DNA of 64,000 bases from BJGV01 sp964194745 (lineage in GTDB: Bacteria; Pseudomonadota; Gammaproteobacteria; Burkholderiales; Nitrosomonadaceae): NCBI GenBank assembly GCA_965248035.1, contig OZ252054.1, forward strand, positions 2,046,001-2,110,000. Reading direction: 5' to 3'. Under the pieces are notes generated by a model. It searched no databases, was not told the origin of the DNA, and saw only the letters and a program-made list of their open reading frames with translations. Each line of letters opens with the position of its first letter. The stretch's first letter is position 1. Below are positions 35,674-43,881 of the stretch, piece after piece. Both the position numbers and the translations under genes were made by a program.

Positions 35674-36000
35674 ATGATGGAGCTAGCCAAAACCACCGGA
35701 TTGTTTGCCCTCACCGCTGTGGTTGAGATCATTGGCTGTTACCTTCCGTGGCTTGTACTAAAGCAGGGAAAATCAGCATGGCTTCTAGTGCCAGCCGTTG
35801 TAGCACTGGCTTTATTTGTTTGACTACTTACTCTGCATCCCTTCGCGGCTGGGCGCACCTACGCCGCGTATGGCGGCATGTATATCACCGTTGCGCTGAT
35901 ATGGTTATGGGCAGTCGATGGCATTACTCTCTCACGCTGGGATCTGATCGGTGCAACCGTGGCTTTACTTGGCATGGCCATCATTGCGTCACAGCCTTAA
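35674..36000 (+). pseudogene. ynfA: YnfA/UPF0060 membrane protein with internal TGA
   Basis: The frame MMELAKTTGLFALTAVVEII, GCYLPWLVLKQGKSAWLLVP, ALALFV, TGA (35821-35823), LLTLHPFAAGRTYAAYGGMY, ITVALIWLWAVDGITLSRWD is the complete 108-residue YnfA family, with four membrane segments. Relatives have Trp at the stop (FxWLLTLHP), so TGG changed to TGA. YnfA-type proteins are small inner-membrane proteins of the drug/metabolite transporter superfamily. The rest is undamaged, so loss is recent. Other Trp codons in the gene are TGG, which argues against recoding. Confidence 0.88.
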
Positions 36001-36185
36001 CGTGATGGATGACCAAAAGGCAGGGAATGGCAGAACGGGGATTGGTCAAGAAACTGTCGCCGAAAGCAACTGCGACAACTTTTCCTACTATAATCTATTC
36101 CCATCACGTCTGACCAAGAACGGTTCGGTCACGGTCTCGCCGCAATCCAAGTACACTAAAAAATCGAGTCTAATGACCTTTCAAT

Positions 36186-36213
36186 GAATGTCCGCTTTCG
36201 ACCCAAAGCGGTC
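36186..36213. repeat. REP-like hairpin repeat, copy 12 (CGACCC loop)
   Basis: GAATGTCCGCTTTCGACCCA then AAGCGGTCA; placed at the 3' end of the minus-strand dehydrogenase gene. Confidence 0.7.
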
Positions 36214-36251
36214 AGACGGTTTGCTTGTTTCCGCTTGAGCTGCAAACGTAT

Positions 36252-37247
36252 CTAAACAGGCTTGTCCACGACCAGGACAGCTGCTCCACGTACCTGGCCT
36301 CTACGGACACATTGCATGGCTTCATTAGCAGCTTCCAGGCGAAAGATTTCCACCTCAGTTTTGACTCCAGCTCTCGGTGCAATAGTGAGAAATTCCTCAC
36401 AATCATGGCGGGTAAGGTTAGCGATAGAGCGCACACTACGCTCTCCCCATAGCAGGGAATATGTGAATGCTGGAATTGTGCTCATATGTATGCCGGCGCA
36501 AATCACCGTCCCACCTTTAGTAGTGTATCTTAGCGCCTGCGGTATCAGTGCACCCACTGGAGCGAACAGTATGGCAGCATCCATTTTCTGGGGTGGGGTT
36601 TCGCTAGAGTCTCCCGCCCAAGAAGCCCCTAGTTCGCGAGCAAAACACTGTCCATCTGCATCACCTGGCTTGGTGAATGCAAATATTTCCCGTCCTTGCC
36701 AGCGAGCCACTTGCGTTATGATATGGGCAGCTGCGCCGAAACCATAGATGCCAATCCTTTTCGCATCACCGGCCGCGACCAATGCACAGTAACCAATTAG
36801 TCCGGCGCAAAGCAATGGTGCGGCTTCTGTATTGGAATATTTATCCGGTAAACAAAAGCAATAGCGTTGATCGGCTAGCGCGAATTCAGCATAACCGCCG
36901 TCCAAGGTATAGCCTGTGAACTCGGCTGCGCCACAAAGGTTTTCGCTATCGCTCATACAGTAGTGGCAATGGCCACAGGTGCGACCGAGCCAAGTCACTC
37001 CCACGCGCTGCCCTAGAGCAAAATTCTCTACACGCTCACCTTTTTCTACTACTATGCTGACGATTTCATGACCCAAAATAAGAGGTAGTTTTGGTTGCTG
37101 TAAATCCCCGTCCATCACGTGCAGATCGGTGCGGCACACACCGCAGGCATGTACTGCGACCAGGATTTCATCAGCTCCGGGTGATGGTCTGGGTAATTCG
37201 GCCAGTCGCAAAGGCCGTTCCTGCGCATCTAGGACCATGGCTCTCAT
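36252..37247 (-). CDS. zinc-dependent alcohol dehydrogenase family protein
   Basis: About 331 residues from MRAMVLDAQERP (ATG 37247). Medium-chain dehydrogenase: catalytic zinc ligands in VHACGVCRTDLHVMDGD (Cys) and LPLILGHEIVSIV (His, Glu); structural zinc Cys residues in GRTCGHCHYCMSDSENLC; Rossmann loop GIYGFGAAAHIITQVARW. The family oxidises alcohols or reduces aldehydes with NAD(P). The closest type is the group annotated as alcohol dehydrogenase catalytic-domain/zinc-binding ADH with YIIDG-like nucleotide sites. It stands alone; no pathway partner next to it. Confidence 0.9.
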   Translation of the reverse strand: MRAMVLDAQERPLRLAELPRPSPGADEILVAVHACGVCRTDLHVMDGDLQQPKLPLILGHEIVSIVVEKGERVENFALGQRVGVTWLGRTCGHCHYCMSDSENLCGAAEFTGYTLDGGYAEFALADQRYCFCLPDKYSNTEAAPLLCAGLIGYCALVAAGDAKRIGIYGFGAAAHIITQVARWQGREIFAFTKPGDADGQCFARELGASWAGDSSETPPQKMDAAILFAPVGALIPQALRYTTKGGTVICAGIHMSTIPAFTYSLLWGERSVRSIANLTRHDCEEFLTIAPRAGVKTEVEIFRLEAANEAMQCVRRGQVRGAAVLVVDKPV

Positions 37248-37455
37248 GTGCATCCTATATAGTCAAGTTCACAAATTACTGATATAACAGCTCCCCTAAC
37301 CTGGGCCAAGCAAAATGATGAAGCATGATGATTCACAATGAACCTTTGATTCATCAATGACTCCACAAATTCGTCTGTAAACATATAACGTAATAATACA
37401 GGTAGATGAGATTTTCTTCTTTTTTGATCTAGCTAGCGACTCTGAACTGAACCTT

Positions 37456-37487
37456 GAGTGTCTGCTTTTGGCACAAAGCAGACACTC
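37456..37487. repeat. REP-like hairpin repeat, copy 13
   Basis: Near-perfect palindrome GAGTGTCTGCTTTTGGCACA then AAGCAGACACTC. Arms have matching changes compared with the GAATGTCC type. The only feature in 37254-37632. Confidence 0.85.
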
Positions 37488-37632
37488 ATATATTTCATAG
37501 ACTGAGTGATTTGCGTCTTTGGATTCTGCAACATAGGTATAACTGAACAAGTTATGAGATTTCATAACTATTTGTGAATTAGTCTGCCGGTACCTGTCAT
37601 ATAGGTATGTACAATATGATAAGGAGAGTACT

Positions 37633-38127
37633 GTGCAAGCCCCCTTTAAAAAAATCATCCTAGCCACCGACTTTACAGACGCCTCTAAAGATGCCAGCTA
37701 CCATGCCATGTTGCTGGCTTAAACCTACAAAGCAGAACTCAAGGCCTTGTACGTGTTTAAACCAAGAGCGTTAGGCATTTCAGATGAGAACTATCTGCCT
37801 CCAGAACGTTTTATATCGAATGAAGACCCTAAAAAGACCCGGCAGCGAGGAGAGGATACCCTCAAAGAACTAGCAGAATCTTTTGACCTAGAAGTTGAGA
37901 CTATCTTTGTAGAAGGCCACGCTGGCCATGAAATAATCCTTGTTACCAGAGAACTTAATACAGACCTGATCATCATTGGGGCAAATAGCTATGATGGATG
38001 GAACCGATATGTTGCTGTCATTGGAACTGTTGCAGAATATGTTGTTAAATATGCCCCTTGCCCTGTCTTTATTATCAGGCCTAAAGAAAGACAGATAGAA
38101 CCTATGCATCGAGGTGCTGACATGTAA
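37633..38127 (+). pseudogene. universal stress protein (UspA family) with internal TAA
   Basis: A ribosome site AAGGAGAG precedes GTG 37633: VQAPFKKIILATDFTDASKD, ASYHAMLLA, TAA (37720-37722), TYKAELKALYVFKPRALGIS. The end has the ATP-binding pattern ITVTRELNTDLIIIGANSYD-like, with IGTVAEYVVKYAPCPVFIIR. Usp proteins help cells survive starvation and stress. The stop replaces what is usually Lys (LAKxYxAEL). The 126 codons from 37747 remain open but lack the first strand and helix. Otherwise full length. Confidence 0.85.
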
Positions 38128-38217
38128 TTTTGGCGAAAAAATTCTAAAAGGAAACTCTGCGAATGTCTGAGTCCCACCATAATGATAAGCAAATCAAACG
38201 TTAATGAGGAGACGGCG

Positions 38218-38541
38218 ATGAAAAGTTATGAGATCACTTTTTTCACTCATGAAGATCGCTTTCACGAGTTGACGCAAATGTCCGAGTGGCTCATGCTCAC
38301 CGCCCTCGATTTGGGGTTGCGTGGCGCAAGCGTAATGACCGGCAGCGAAGGCTACGGACATAACCGCCACATCCACTCCGCGCGCTTATTCGCGCCAGCC
38401 GATAACCCGCAGGAAATTGTGATGATCGTCAGCGAGGAAGAGGCGAATCACTTGTTTGATTATTTGCTAAAAGAAGATGTGCGGCTTTTCTACGTCAAGA
38501 CGCCAGTCGAATTTGGCATGCTGGGTAAGCCAGACCAATGA
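38218..38541 (+). CDS. DUF190-like (PII-related) protein
   Basis: 107 residues from MKSYEITFFTHEDRF (ATG 38218, ribosome site GAGGAG). The pattern GLRGASVMTGSEGYGHNRHI, then HSARLFAPADNPQEIVMIVS and an alternating beta/alpha layout resembles DUF190 proteins, which have a PII-like ferredoxin fold and may sense small ligands. It follows the universal stress frame by 90 bp in the same direction, so the two could be an operon. The function here is unknown. Confidence 0.65.
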   Translation: MKSYEITFFTHEDRFHELTQMSEWLMLTALDLGLRGASVMTGSEGYGHNRHIHSARLFAPADNPQEIVMIVSEEEANHLFDYLLKEDVRLFYVKTPVEFGMLGKPDQ

Positions 38542-38633
38542 CCAACAACTTTGCTCGACTTCACCGATGTGACCAAAATACTTTAAAATCCTACTTACAC
38601 TAGTTAAAAACGGTAACGACCTGAAGGGGTGTT

Positions 38634-38665
38634 GAACGTCCGCTTTTGGCACAAAGCGGACATTC
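38634..38665. repeat. REP-like hairpin repeat, copy 14
   Basis: GAACGTCCGCTTTTGGCACA then AAGCGGACATTC, a very good copy. The remainder of 38542-38906 shows nothing else. Confidence 0.85.
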
Positions 38666-38906
38666 TAATTCAATGGATAACAATAGCTTCCTTTCACCTG
38701 TCAGCACTATTCTGCCGAGAACTCTTACGCTCTAACAATGTTGAACAAAGGGTATAATGGTAATTTAATAAGATAGAAGCCTGGCTCCCATAACACCGTA
38801 ATACTATTATTGCATTGACCAATAACTCTGTTCAGTGTATATTCCTGCGCCGGGATAATCTGAAATTTTCATCCTTTCAATTAAGTATATTTTTTATCTA
38901 TCAAAG

Positions 38907-39509
38907 ATGGAGAACGCCTCAATGCTTGACTACCAACCTCTTTCTGCGTGGCGCCTGACAGGTGCTGTTACTGTTGCTCGTCCGGTTCCCCCCAAATCTG
39001 TAACTCTTGAGTCATCGGCCTTCGATGTGATGACCGACTTACGACATACTCATGCTGCTGTAATTGAGCCGCATGTGTCCATGGAATTTGCTAACTCCTA
39101 TATGATACGGCGTGGTGTGCGCTCTTTGCTTGTATTGAATAAGGACAAGACTCTTGGAGGTATCATTACCGCAGCTGATATTCTAGGTGAAAAACCAATG
39201 CGCTTTGTTCAGGAACGAAGTGTGAAACATAATGAGATCCTAGTCTCGGACATCATGACACCACTCGATCGCTTGGAAATTATTTCCATTGAAGAATTAC
39301 AACATGCCAGAGTAGGACACATTATTGCCAGTTTTCATGACACCGGACGGCAGCATATCCTGGTGATAGAAAATAACGCTGAGACCAACCATTCGGTGTG
39401 CGGTATTTTTTCGTTTACGCAAATCGAGAGGCAACTCGGCACCACAATCCCTTCAACGAAAGTTGCCGGGAATTTTGCAGAAATCAAAAAAACGCTGGTC
39501 ACACATTAA
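38907..39509 (+). CDS. CBS-domain protein
   Basis: 200 residues with two CBS-type motifs: ANSYMIRRGVRSLLVLNKDK, LGGIITAADILGEKPMRFVQ, and later VSDIMTPLDRLEIISIEELQ with ILVIENNAETNHSVCGIFSF. CBS pairs bind adenosine nucleotides and regulate attached or partner proteins. There is no attached enzyme domain. The start may be at MLDYQPLSAWRL (38922). Probably cytoplasmic; intact, in contrast to the CBS gene at 11.6 kb. Confidence 0.7.
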   Translation: MENASMLDYQPLSAWRLTGAVTVARPVPPKSVTLESSAFDVMTDLRHTHAAVIEPHVSMEFANSYMIRRGVRSLLVLNKDKTLGGIITAADILGEKPMRFVQERSVKHNEILVSDIMTPLDRLEIISIEELQHARVGHIIASFHDTGRQHILVIENNAETNHSVCGIFSFTQIERQLGTTIPSTKVAGNFAEIKKTLVTH

Positions 39510-40094
39510 TGAACGAGTGGTTAGTACGCTCAGCATGCAAACGGCATCAAACCAGGGGCCTTGAGTAGTGAGTTCTCTATCAAAGAGGAAATTCGGCTAG
39601 AAGATGTACACATTAGCTGCGATTCCCGGATAGAACCCTAAATCAAGGAAACGCCAGGATTTTTTGTACTTAATAAAAGATGCGCTTAGACTATTACGAA
39701 TGCCCGCTTTTGACCCAAAGCGGACATTCAGATAGCACAAAAACACCCCAGGGAAGCGAGGTCTGTGTAAGTGTTTACAATCGCTAGACGGCAACATTAT
39801 TTTCTATACTGTCCACACAAACGCAAAGCCCCACTATTAGCAGGGCTTCACTGGATCGCCACATATCACTGTGGCCTCATCTTGTCGCGTTACCGCAACT
39901 TATTATGCCAGCGCATTAGCGCCGACGTTTGGATAAAACTGTTGTGATGTAATGATTTTCGTCTATAGAACCCCTCCTCATAAAAAGATTGTGTCTAAAA
40001 AAATTGACGGTATGGCGTTCCACTAGTTCCATTTCGGGTCTACGTCAGTGTGGCTCATGGATCACACGTGCAACTCAAAACCACTCGTCTATTT
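39510..40094. other. 585-bp gene-free stretch
   Basis: Contains a REP-like copy (39698-39729) and a GC-rich hairpin AAAGCCCCACTATTAGCAGG then GCTT (39824-39848) without a T-run. The region 39850-40090 has no open frame I can support and no recognisable RNA. Confidence 0.5.
39698..39729. repeat. REP-like hairpin repeat, copy 15 (TGACCC loop)
   Basis: GAATGCCCGCTTTTGACCCA then AAGCGGACATTC. Confidence 0.8.
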
Positions 40095-40559
40095 CTAATG
40101 AGTTGTTATAGCCTCACCTAGATACATTATCTTAGGACCTCTAACACCAGACCACAAATATGATTTTTCTCCTAAAGCAAAGAAAACAATCTGTTCAGAA
40201 CCTGGATTAACAGTCACCCTTATTTCGTCGAGATCCCAGTAGTCATATCGAGACCCCGGTTCGAAACGAATGTAGAGTGGACACTTGGGCAGGTTTTCCG
40301 TAACTATCTGATATGGGGAGCACGAATCATTGTCATCTAGAGATGTCTCGATATTTGTTTTCTCACCAGATACAATTGCTTGGGCTAATCCCGATAATAC
40401 GATCGTTTGAGCGAGTCCTGGTTGAAAGTCTTTGTCCCTAAACTCGGTAAGATAGAATTCTTTACACCCAATACCCAAATAAGCATCGCCATGAGTTCCA
40501 GCTGCCATTCCTTGCGCACCTGTTTTAATTAGAACAGATATTTGATTAACGTTAGCCAT
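40095..40559 (-). CDS. hypothetical protein with a PLAT-like pattern
   Basis: 154 residues from MANVNQISVLIKTGAQGMAA (ATG 40559, strong ribosome site GGGAGGAG). The opening, GTHGDAYLGIGCKEFYLTEF then RDKDFQPGLAQTIVLSG, resembles the PLAT/LH2 beta-sandwich (domain that binds lipids or proteins). The rest is beta-rich (CPLYIRFEPGSRYDYWDLDE, RVTVNPGSEQIVFFALGEKS). No signal peptide. Upstream DUF2934 gene in the same direction (gap 76 bp). Confidence 0.55.
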   Translation of the reverse strand: MANVNQISVLIKTGAQGMAAGTHGDAYLGIGCKEFYLTEFRDKDFQPGLAQTIVLSGLAQAIVSGEKTNIETSLDDNDSCSPYQIVTENLPKCPLYIRFEPGSRYDYWDLDEIRVTVNPGSEQIVFFALGEKSYLWSGVRGPKIMYLGEAITTH

Positions 40560-40635
40560 TTTAATCTCCTCCCTTGAAGTGATTAAATGTTCATTAACTA
40601 CTACCAACATTACCTAATTGCAGGAAGACTGGTAG

Positions 40636-40899
40636 TCAGAATCCTCCTGGTAGCGGAACACCATCTATTTCCACTTCTGCTTCCAGCCAATCTTGTACTT
40701 CATAACCCCCCTCAAAACCACGCCGTGCAGCACGATAATAAGCAGCAATAGCGATCAGTTGTTGACGATCTAGTCTATTTGCTACACTTTGTGCTTGCTT
40801 GGTTGGGACACTTCTGAGGTTTGCTACTGATTTGCTGACAATAGTTCCGGCTGGTCCAACAGGGTCAGGTTTACTTGCTGTGATTGGTTTCCTTGACAT
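40636..40899 (-). CDS. DUF2934 family protein
   Basis: 87 residues. After a disordered N-terminus comes the DUF2934 core IAIAAYYRAARRGFEGGYEV followed by QDWLEAEVEIDG. The family is small, of unknown function, and often found near stress genes in Nitrosomonadales and other betaproteobacteria. Strong ribosome site TAGGAGGGAA before ATG 40899. Confidence 0.85.
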   Translation of the reverse strand: MSRKPITASKPDPVGPAGTIVSKSVANLRSVPTKQAQSVANRLDRQQLIAIAAYYRAARRGFEGGYEVQDWLEAEVEIDGVPLPGGF

Positions 40900-41026
40900 T
40901 ATTCCCTCCTAATATTTAGGTAAAACAGGAACTTGGCAACACACACGACCATGGTTTCATTGATGTAGTACACCACCAATTATATAGAGTATGTTCGTCA
41001 TAGAAAATTCATCGGAAAACTACTTT

Positions 41027-41113
41027 TTTTCTTCCTAGAAAAATCATCAAATTATTTAAGCACTTAAAGTTAGATGATTCGAGGCCGCTAAATGAATGTC
41101 TGTTTTTGGCACT
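41027..41113. repeat. ~90-bp repeat, inverted partner of 10747-10845
   Basis: Minus strand reads hairpin half, then TTAAGTGCTTAAATAATTTG and TTTTTCTAGGAAGAAAAAAA, matching 10747-10845. Lies in the gap 40900-41282. Confidence 0.55.
41094..41113. repeat. REP-like hairpin repeat, copy 16 (half)
   Basis: GAATGTCTGTTTTTGGCACT; right arm missing. Confidence 0.5.
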
Positions 41114-41282
41114 TTACGGAACAATTCGAGATTTGTTAAATCTAAAGTCATACATACTATAACGACTATAAGGACTTAGCTGGAGTTAGTTGGTGTATAT
41201 GAGAAGGACAATCCAACGCCTTGTCCTCAAAGCGTTTATAGCCCTGTGCCGTTGTTGGCACCTTCATATAAGGAGGTAATTA

Positions 41283-41443
41283 TGGACTTAATGACAATTA
41301 TCATAGCAGTCGCACTAGTCATCGGTCTTTGGTATGTTCTAAGCAAAAGGATTGACGATATTGAAACCGATCTTGAAACCTTGAGTAAAGCTACTGGCAA
41401 GGAGGATCTCCTAACTAAAATACATAGAACTCAAAACCAATGA
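41283..41443 (+). CDS. small single-pass membrane protein
   Basis: 53 residues from ATG 41283, which has an ideal ribosome site (AAGGAGG, 41270-41276). One membrane segment (TIIIAVALVIGLWYVLS) near the N-terminus followed by a charged helix (RIDDIETDLETLSKATGKED). Function unknown. The translation signal makes it more likely to be real than most frames of this size. Confidence 0.6.
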
Positions 41444-41568
41444 CTCAATTAGCCGATGTTCTTGCGACTCATGTGTTTGTCCGGTGCATCGGCTTCTTTT
41501 AGTTGTGGCGTAATACGCTTTTGTTCGATTAGTGAACGCCACGAACGCACTACCTATAGGAGGACATC

Positions 41569-41859
41569 ATGGCAACGTACATTAGCCTTATGAGCTTTAC
41601 TGACCAAGGAATCCGGAAAGTTAAAGACTCGCCTGTTCGTTTCAAGGCATTTCGATCGATGGCTGAAAAAGTAGGTGTAACGATCAAGAGCGTCTACTGG
41701 ACAGTAGGGAATTACGACATCGTGATGATTTTGGAAGGACCTGAAGAAGCCGTTACTTCTGCTCTTCTAAAGGGTGGCTCGCTCGGGAATGTCCGCTCGC
41801 AAACACTGCGCGCTTTCAATGTGGACGAAATGAAGCGAATGCTCTCGAAAATACCTTGA
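41569..41859 (+). CDS. GYD-domain protein
   Basis: 96 residues. GYD domains carry the pattern seen here: MATYISLMSFTDQGIRKVKD, RFKAFRSMAEKVGVTIKSVY, WTVGNYDIVMILEGPEEAVT (GxYD) and SQTLRAFNVDEM. The function is unknown; proposed ferredoxin-like fold. Ribosome site TAGGAGG before ATG 41569. It precedes the nuoA' fragment by only a few dozen bases. Confidence 0.85.
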   Translation: MATYISLMSFTDQGIRKVKDSPVRFKAFRSMAEKVGVTIKSVYWTVGNYDIVMILEGPEEAVTSALLKGGSLGNVRSQTLRAFNVDEMKRMLSKIP

Positions 41860-41894
41860 TGTATTTTAGGGGATAAGAAGCCGACCAAATGACA

Positions 41895-42010
41895 CGATAG
41901 TGCTGAACGAGATTGGCCTGTTCGGTTTTGTTGCAATGATGATATTTCTTAGTATTCTCATCATTGGTTTCATTTACGAATGGATGAAGGGAGCATTGGA
42001 GTGGGACTAA
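41895..42010 (+). pseudogene. nuoA: 3' fragment of nuoA
   Basis: The open frame ends NEIGLFGFVAMMIFLSILII GFIYEWMKGALEWD before TAA 42008, the last membrane helix and terminal motif of complex I subunit NuoA. The first ~80 residues are missing; the frame has no proper start. It is followed by complete nuoB, as in a nuo operon. Confidence 0.75.
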
Positions 42011-42014
42011 TGGT

Positions 42015-42494
42015 ATGAGTATTGAAGGTGTACTTGAAAAAGGTTTTGTTACCACCAGTCTGGATAAGATCATTAATTGGGGGCGGACTGGTTCTATGTG
42101 GCCGATGTCTTTTGGACTTGCTTGCTGCGCAGTAGAAATGATGCAAGCTGCTGCATCGCGCTATGACCTAGACCGTTTTGGCGTTGTGTTTCGTCCCAGC
42201 CCACGTCAATCAGATGTAATGATAGTTTCTGGTACCTTGTGTAACAAAATGGCTCCCGCATTGCGCAAGGTTTATGATCAGATGGCCGAACCGCGATGGG
42301 TAATTTCCATGGGATCTTGCGCCAACGGGGGTGGTCCTTATCACTATTCCTACTCGGTGGTACGTGGTTGTTGTGACCGTATCGTACCGGTGGACATCTA
42401 TGTACCCGGTTGCCCGCCGACAGCAGAAGCCCTGCTCTACGGGATTATTCAGCTGCAGAATAAAATCAAGCGCACCAACACCATCGCCTGCTGA
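42015..42494 (+). CDS. nuoB: NADH-quinone oxidoreductase subunit B
   Basis: 159 residues. NuoB carries the last iron-sulfur cluster (N2), passing electrons to quinone. Ligands are visible: GLACCAVEMM (two Cys), VISMGSCANGGGPYHYSYSV (Cys) and VPVDIYVPGCPPTAEALLYG (Cys). Complete and apparently intact, but flanked by only a fragment of nuoA and no nuoC beyond a few codons at best (ATG 42506, MSFSRLETL). It is probably an extra copy beside the normal operon elsewhere. Confidence 0.92.
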   Translation: MSIEGVLEKGFVTTSLDKIINWGRTGSMWPMSFGLACCAVEMMQAAASRYDLDRFGVVFRPSPRQSDVMIVSGTLCNKMAPALRKVYDQMAEPRWVISMGSCANGGGPYHYSYSVVRGCCDRIVPVDIYVPGCPPTAEALLYGIIQLQNKIKRTNTIAC

Positions 42495-42560
42495 GGCAAT
42501 AATTATGTCGTTCTCTCGCTTGGAAACGCTCTGTCTTTACAGAACCCAAATTTTTCACCA

Positions 42561-42782
42561 TTATTTTTTTAGTTCGGAGCAAGTAATCATTTTGCCGTCG
42601 GTTTGATCCTTGACTTGTTCGCCTGGCTTTTTGTTCTTGCAGGCCATCTCATTCAGAATTTTCTGAGCAAGCTTAGCCTTTATCGCCATTTCTGCTGTAG
42701 ATTCACCTGAACTACCGGAAATGGCGGTTGAATTAATCATAAATAATGCAACAGCAGTAGTGACGAGTAATAATTTGTTCAT
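42561..42782 (-). CDS. small secreted protein
   Basis: 73 residues with a signal peptide (LLLVTTAVALFMINSTAISG) and a lysine-rich mature part with two Cys residues (KILNEMACKNKKPGEQVKDQ and MITCSEL). AAGGAGAA ribosome site before ATG 42782. No family recognised. Confidence 0.6.
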   Translation of the reverse strand: MNKLLLVTTAVALFMINSTAISGSSGESTAEMAIKAKLAQKILNEMACKNKKPGEQVKDQTDGKMITCSELKK

Positions 42783-42871
42783 TTTAGTTTCTCCTTTTCT
42801 ATTTTATTTAGATTGGTTCTAGAGAGATTAGTTTCTATTTCATTGAACGAGTTTAGGTATGTGGTCACTGC

Positions 42872-42893
42872 TGAATGTCCGCGCTGGACAAAG
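42872..42893. repeat. REP-like hairpin repeat, copy 17 (degenerate)
   Basis: TGAATGTCCGCGCTGGACAA AG; the arms are shortened and the usual loop is replaced by CGCTGGA. Confidence 0.4.
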
Positions 42894-42912
42894 GAAACAC
42901 TTAGCCGAGTAG

Positions 42913-43239
42913 ATGAATATGCTTATGTCATATTTTTGCTATCACCATATTTCTACATGCCCACACAAGAGCAATGACCGCCAACAGCTTATTCTGGAAG
43001 ATGCAAAGGAACGTCTCCTAAAAAATCATACCATGGAGGAAATAGCTCAATTCCACGAAATATCCAAGCGCACGTTAAACATTCGGTTAATGGCGTTAGG
43101 TGAGGAATACCAAGAGTTACGGAGAGTTTGGATCGATAACATGCTGACAGAATCATTAGAAGAAATAGATAACGCAACAGATCACTTTCCCCTTCGCGCG
43201 CGCGAATTCAAAGTGGAAAGCTGTGAGTTTGATCGCTGA
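42913..43239 (+). CDS. phage terminase small subunit-like or HTH protein, possibly partial
   Basis: 108 residues. A helix-turn-helix occurs in ILEDAKERLLKNHTMEEIAQ, FHEISKRTLNIRLMALGEEY, followed by TESLEEIDNATDHFPLRARE, which looks like the linker of phage terminase small subunits. Such proteins normally go on (WVAExR...), so the C-terminus may be cut. No other phage gene is near. The first 16 residues may be artefactual. Confidence 0.4.
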   Translation: MNMLMSYFCYHHISTCPHKSNDRQQLILEDAKERLLKNHTMEEIAQFHEISKRTLNIRLMALGEEYQELRRVWIDNMLTESLEEIDNATDHFPLRAREFKVESCEFDR

Positions 43240-43291
43240 AAGAAGAAATCAACAACGATATGACGGTCATCGGGTAGACTAGGAGGCATAG

Positions 43292-43429
43292 CGTGTCTAC
43301 CGAAGAAGCGCTTGGCGAGGAGGCTAGGGATTTATTAGCGCATCTTGTGAAAGGATACTTTACAATATCTAAGCACTACGCTCCCCCGCCAAATTATGGA
43401 ATAGTATTGCTGTCATTGTTGGATTAATT
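43292..43429 (+). CDS. possible small protein
   Basis: A 45-codon frame from GTG 43292 with a ribosome site AGGAGG (43280s): VSTEEALGEEARDLLAHLVK then GYFTISKHYAPPPNYGIVLL. Only the ribosome site and composition support it. It may be a remnant of a larger gene. Confidence 0.25.
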
Positions 43430-43455
43430 ATCCTGGCTTCGAATAATTAAAGCTG

Positions 43456-43860
43456 TTAGTCCTTAGAAATAGGCTTTAGAACCCCGCTCCCGCTACTATC
43501 TCTGATATATACAGGCTTACTGTAATCTGGTGAGTCGGTACCTAGATGAGTTAGATAAGCTTTGTTTCCTTTCCACACAATACCAGGCTTTGAACGATCA
43601 ATATTGTTAGTCCCTAAATGGATAGGCCTTAGAATCCCGTTACTATCTTTAACATATGCAGGCTTAGTGTAATCTCTAGTCTTAGTTCCCGGATGAGTTT
43701 GATAAGCTTTGTCTCCGTCGATCACAATGCCAGGCTTTAAACGATCAGTACTGTTAGTCCCCTGACGCATCGGGGGAGGTTCTGACATGGGGGAAAGTTT
43801 TGATTGAGCAGATACGTTAAACGAAGTAAGAAGTAAAGCGGCAAAAAATAAGTTTTTCAT
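43456..43860 (-). CDS. secreted protein with an internal repeat
   Basis: 134 residues with a signal peptide (MKNLFFAALLLTSFNVSAQ). The mature part repeats a unit of about 45 residues: LKPGIVIDGDKAYQTHPGTK..DYTKPAYVKDSNG and SKPGIVWKGNKAYLTHLGTD..DYSKPVYIRDSSG. The two units are also similar at the DNA level. Function unknown; probably periplasmic. Same direction as the Adhesin_E-like gene upstream. Confidence 0.6.
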   Translation of the reverse strand: MKNLFFAALLLTSFNVSAQSKLSPMSEPPPMRQGTNSTDRLKPGIVIDGDKAYQTHPGTKTRDYTKPAYVKDSNGILRPIHLGTNNIDRSKPGIVWKGNKAYLTHLGTDSPDYSKPVYIRDSSGSGVLKPISKD

Positions 43861-43881
43861 GTCTTGTTCCCCATTCGTCCA

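Noticed and set aside
15963..35823. TGA read as tryptophan (genetic-code change)
   Set aside because: The same genes use TGG for other Trp positions, other genes have TAG or TAA stops instead, and intact genes end with TGA.
37296..37667. 123-codon minus-strand frame
   Set aside because: It covers the REP-like copy 13 and the start of the universal stress gene; no family pattern or ribosome site.
42506..42606. Start of nuoC after nuoB
   Set aside because: MSFSRLETL is compatible with a NuoC start but the following residues are not; too short to call.
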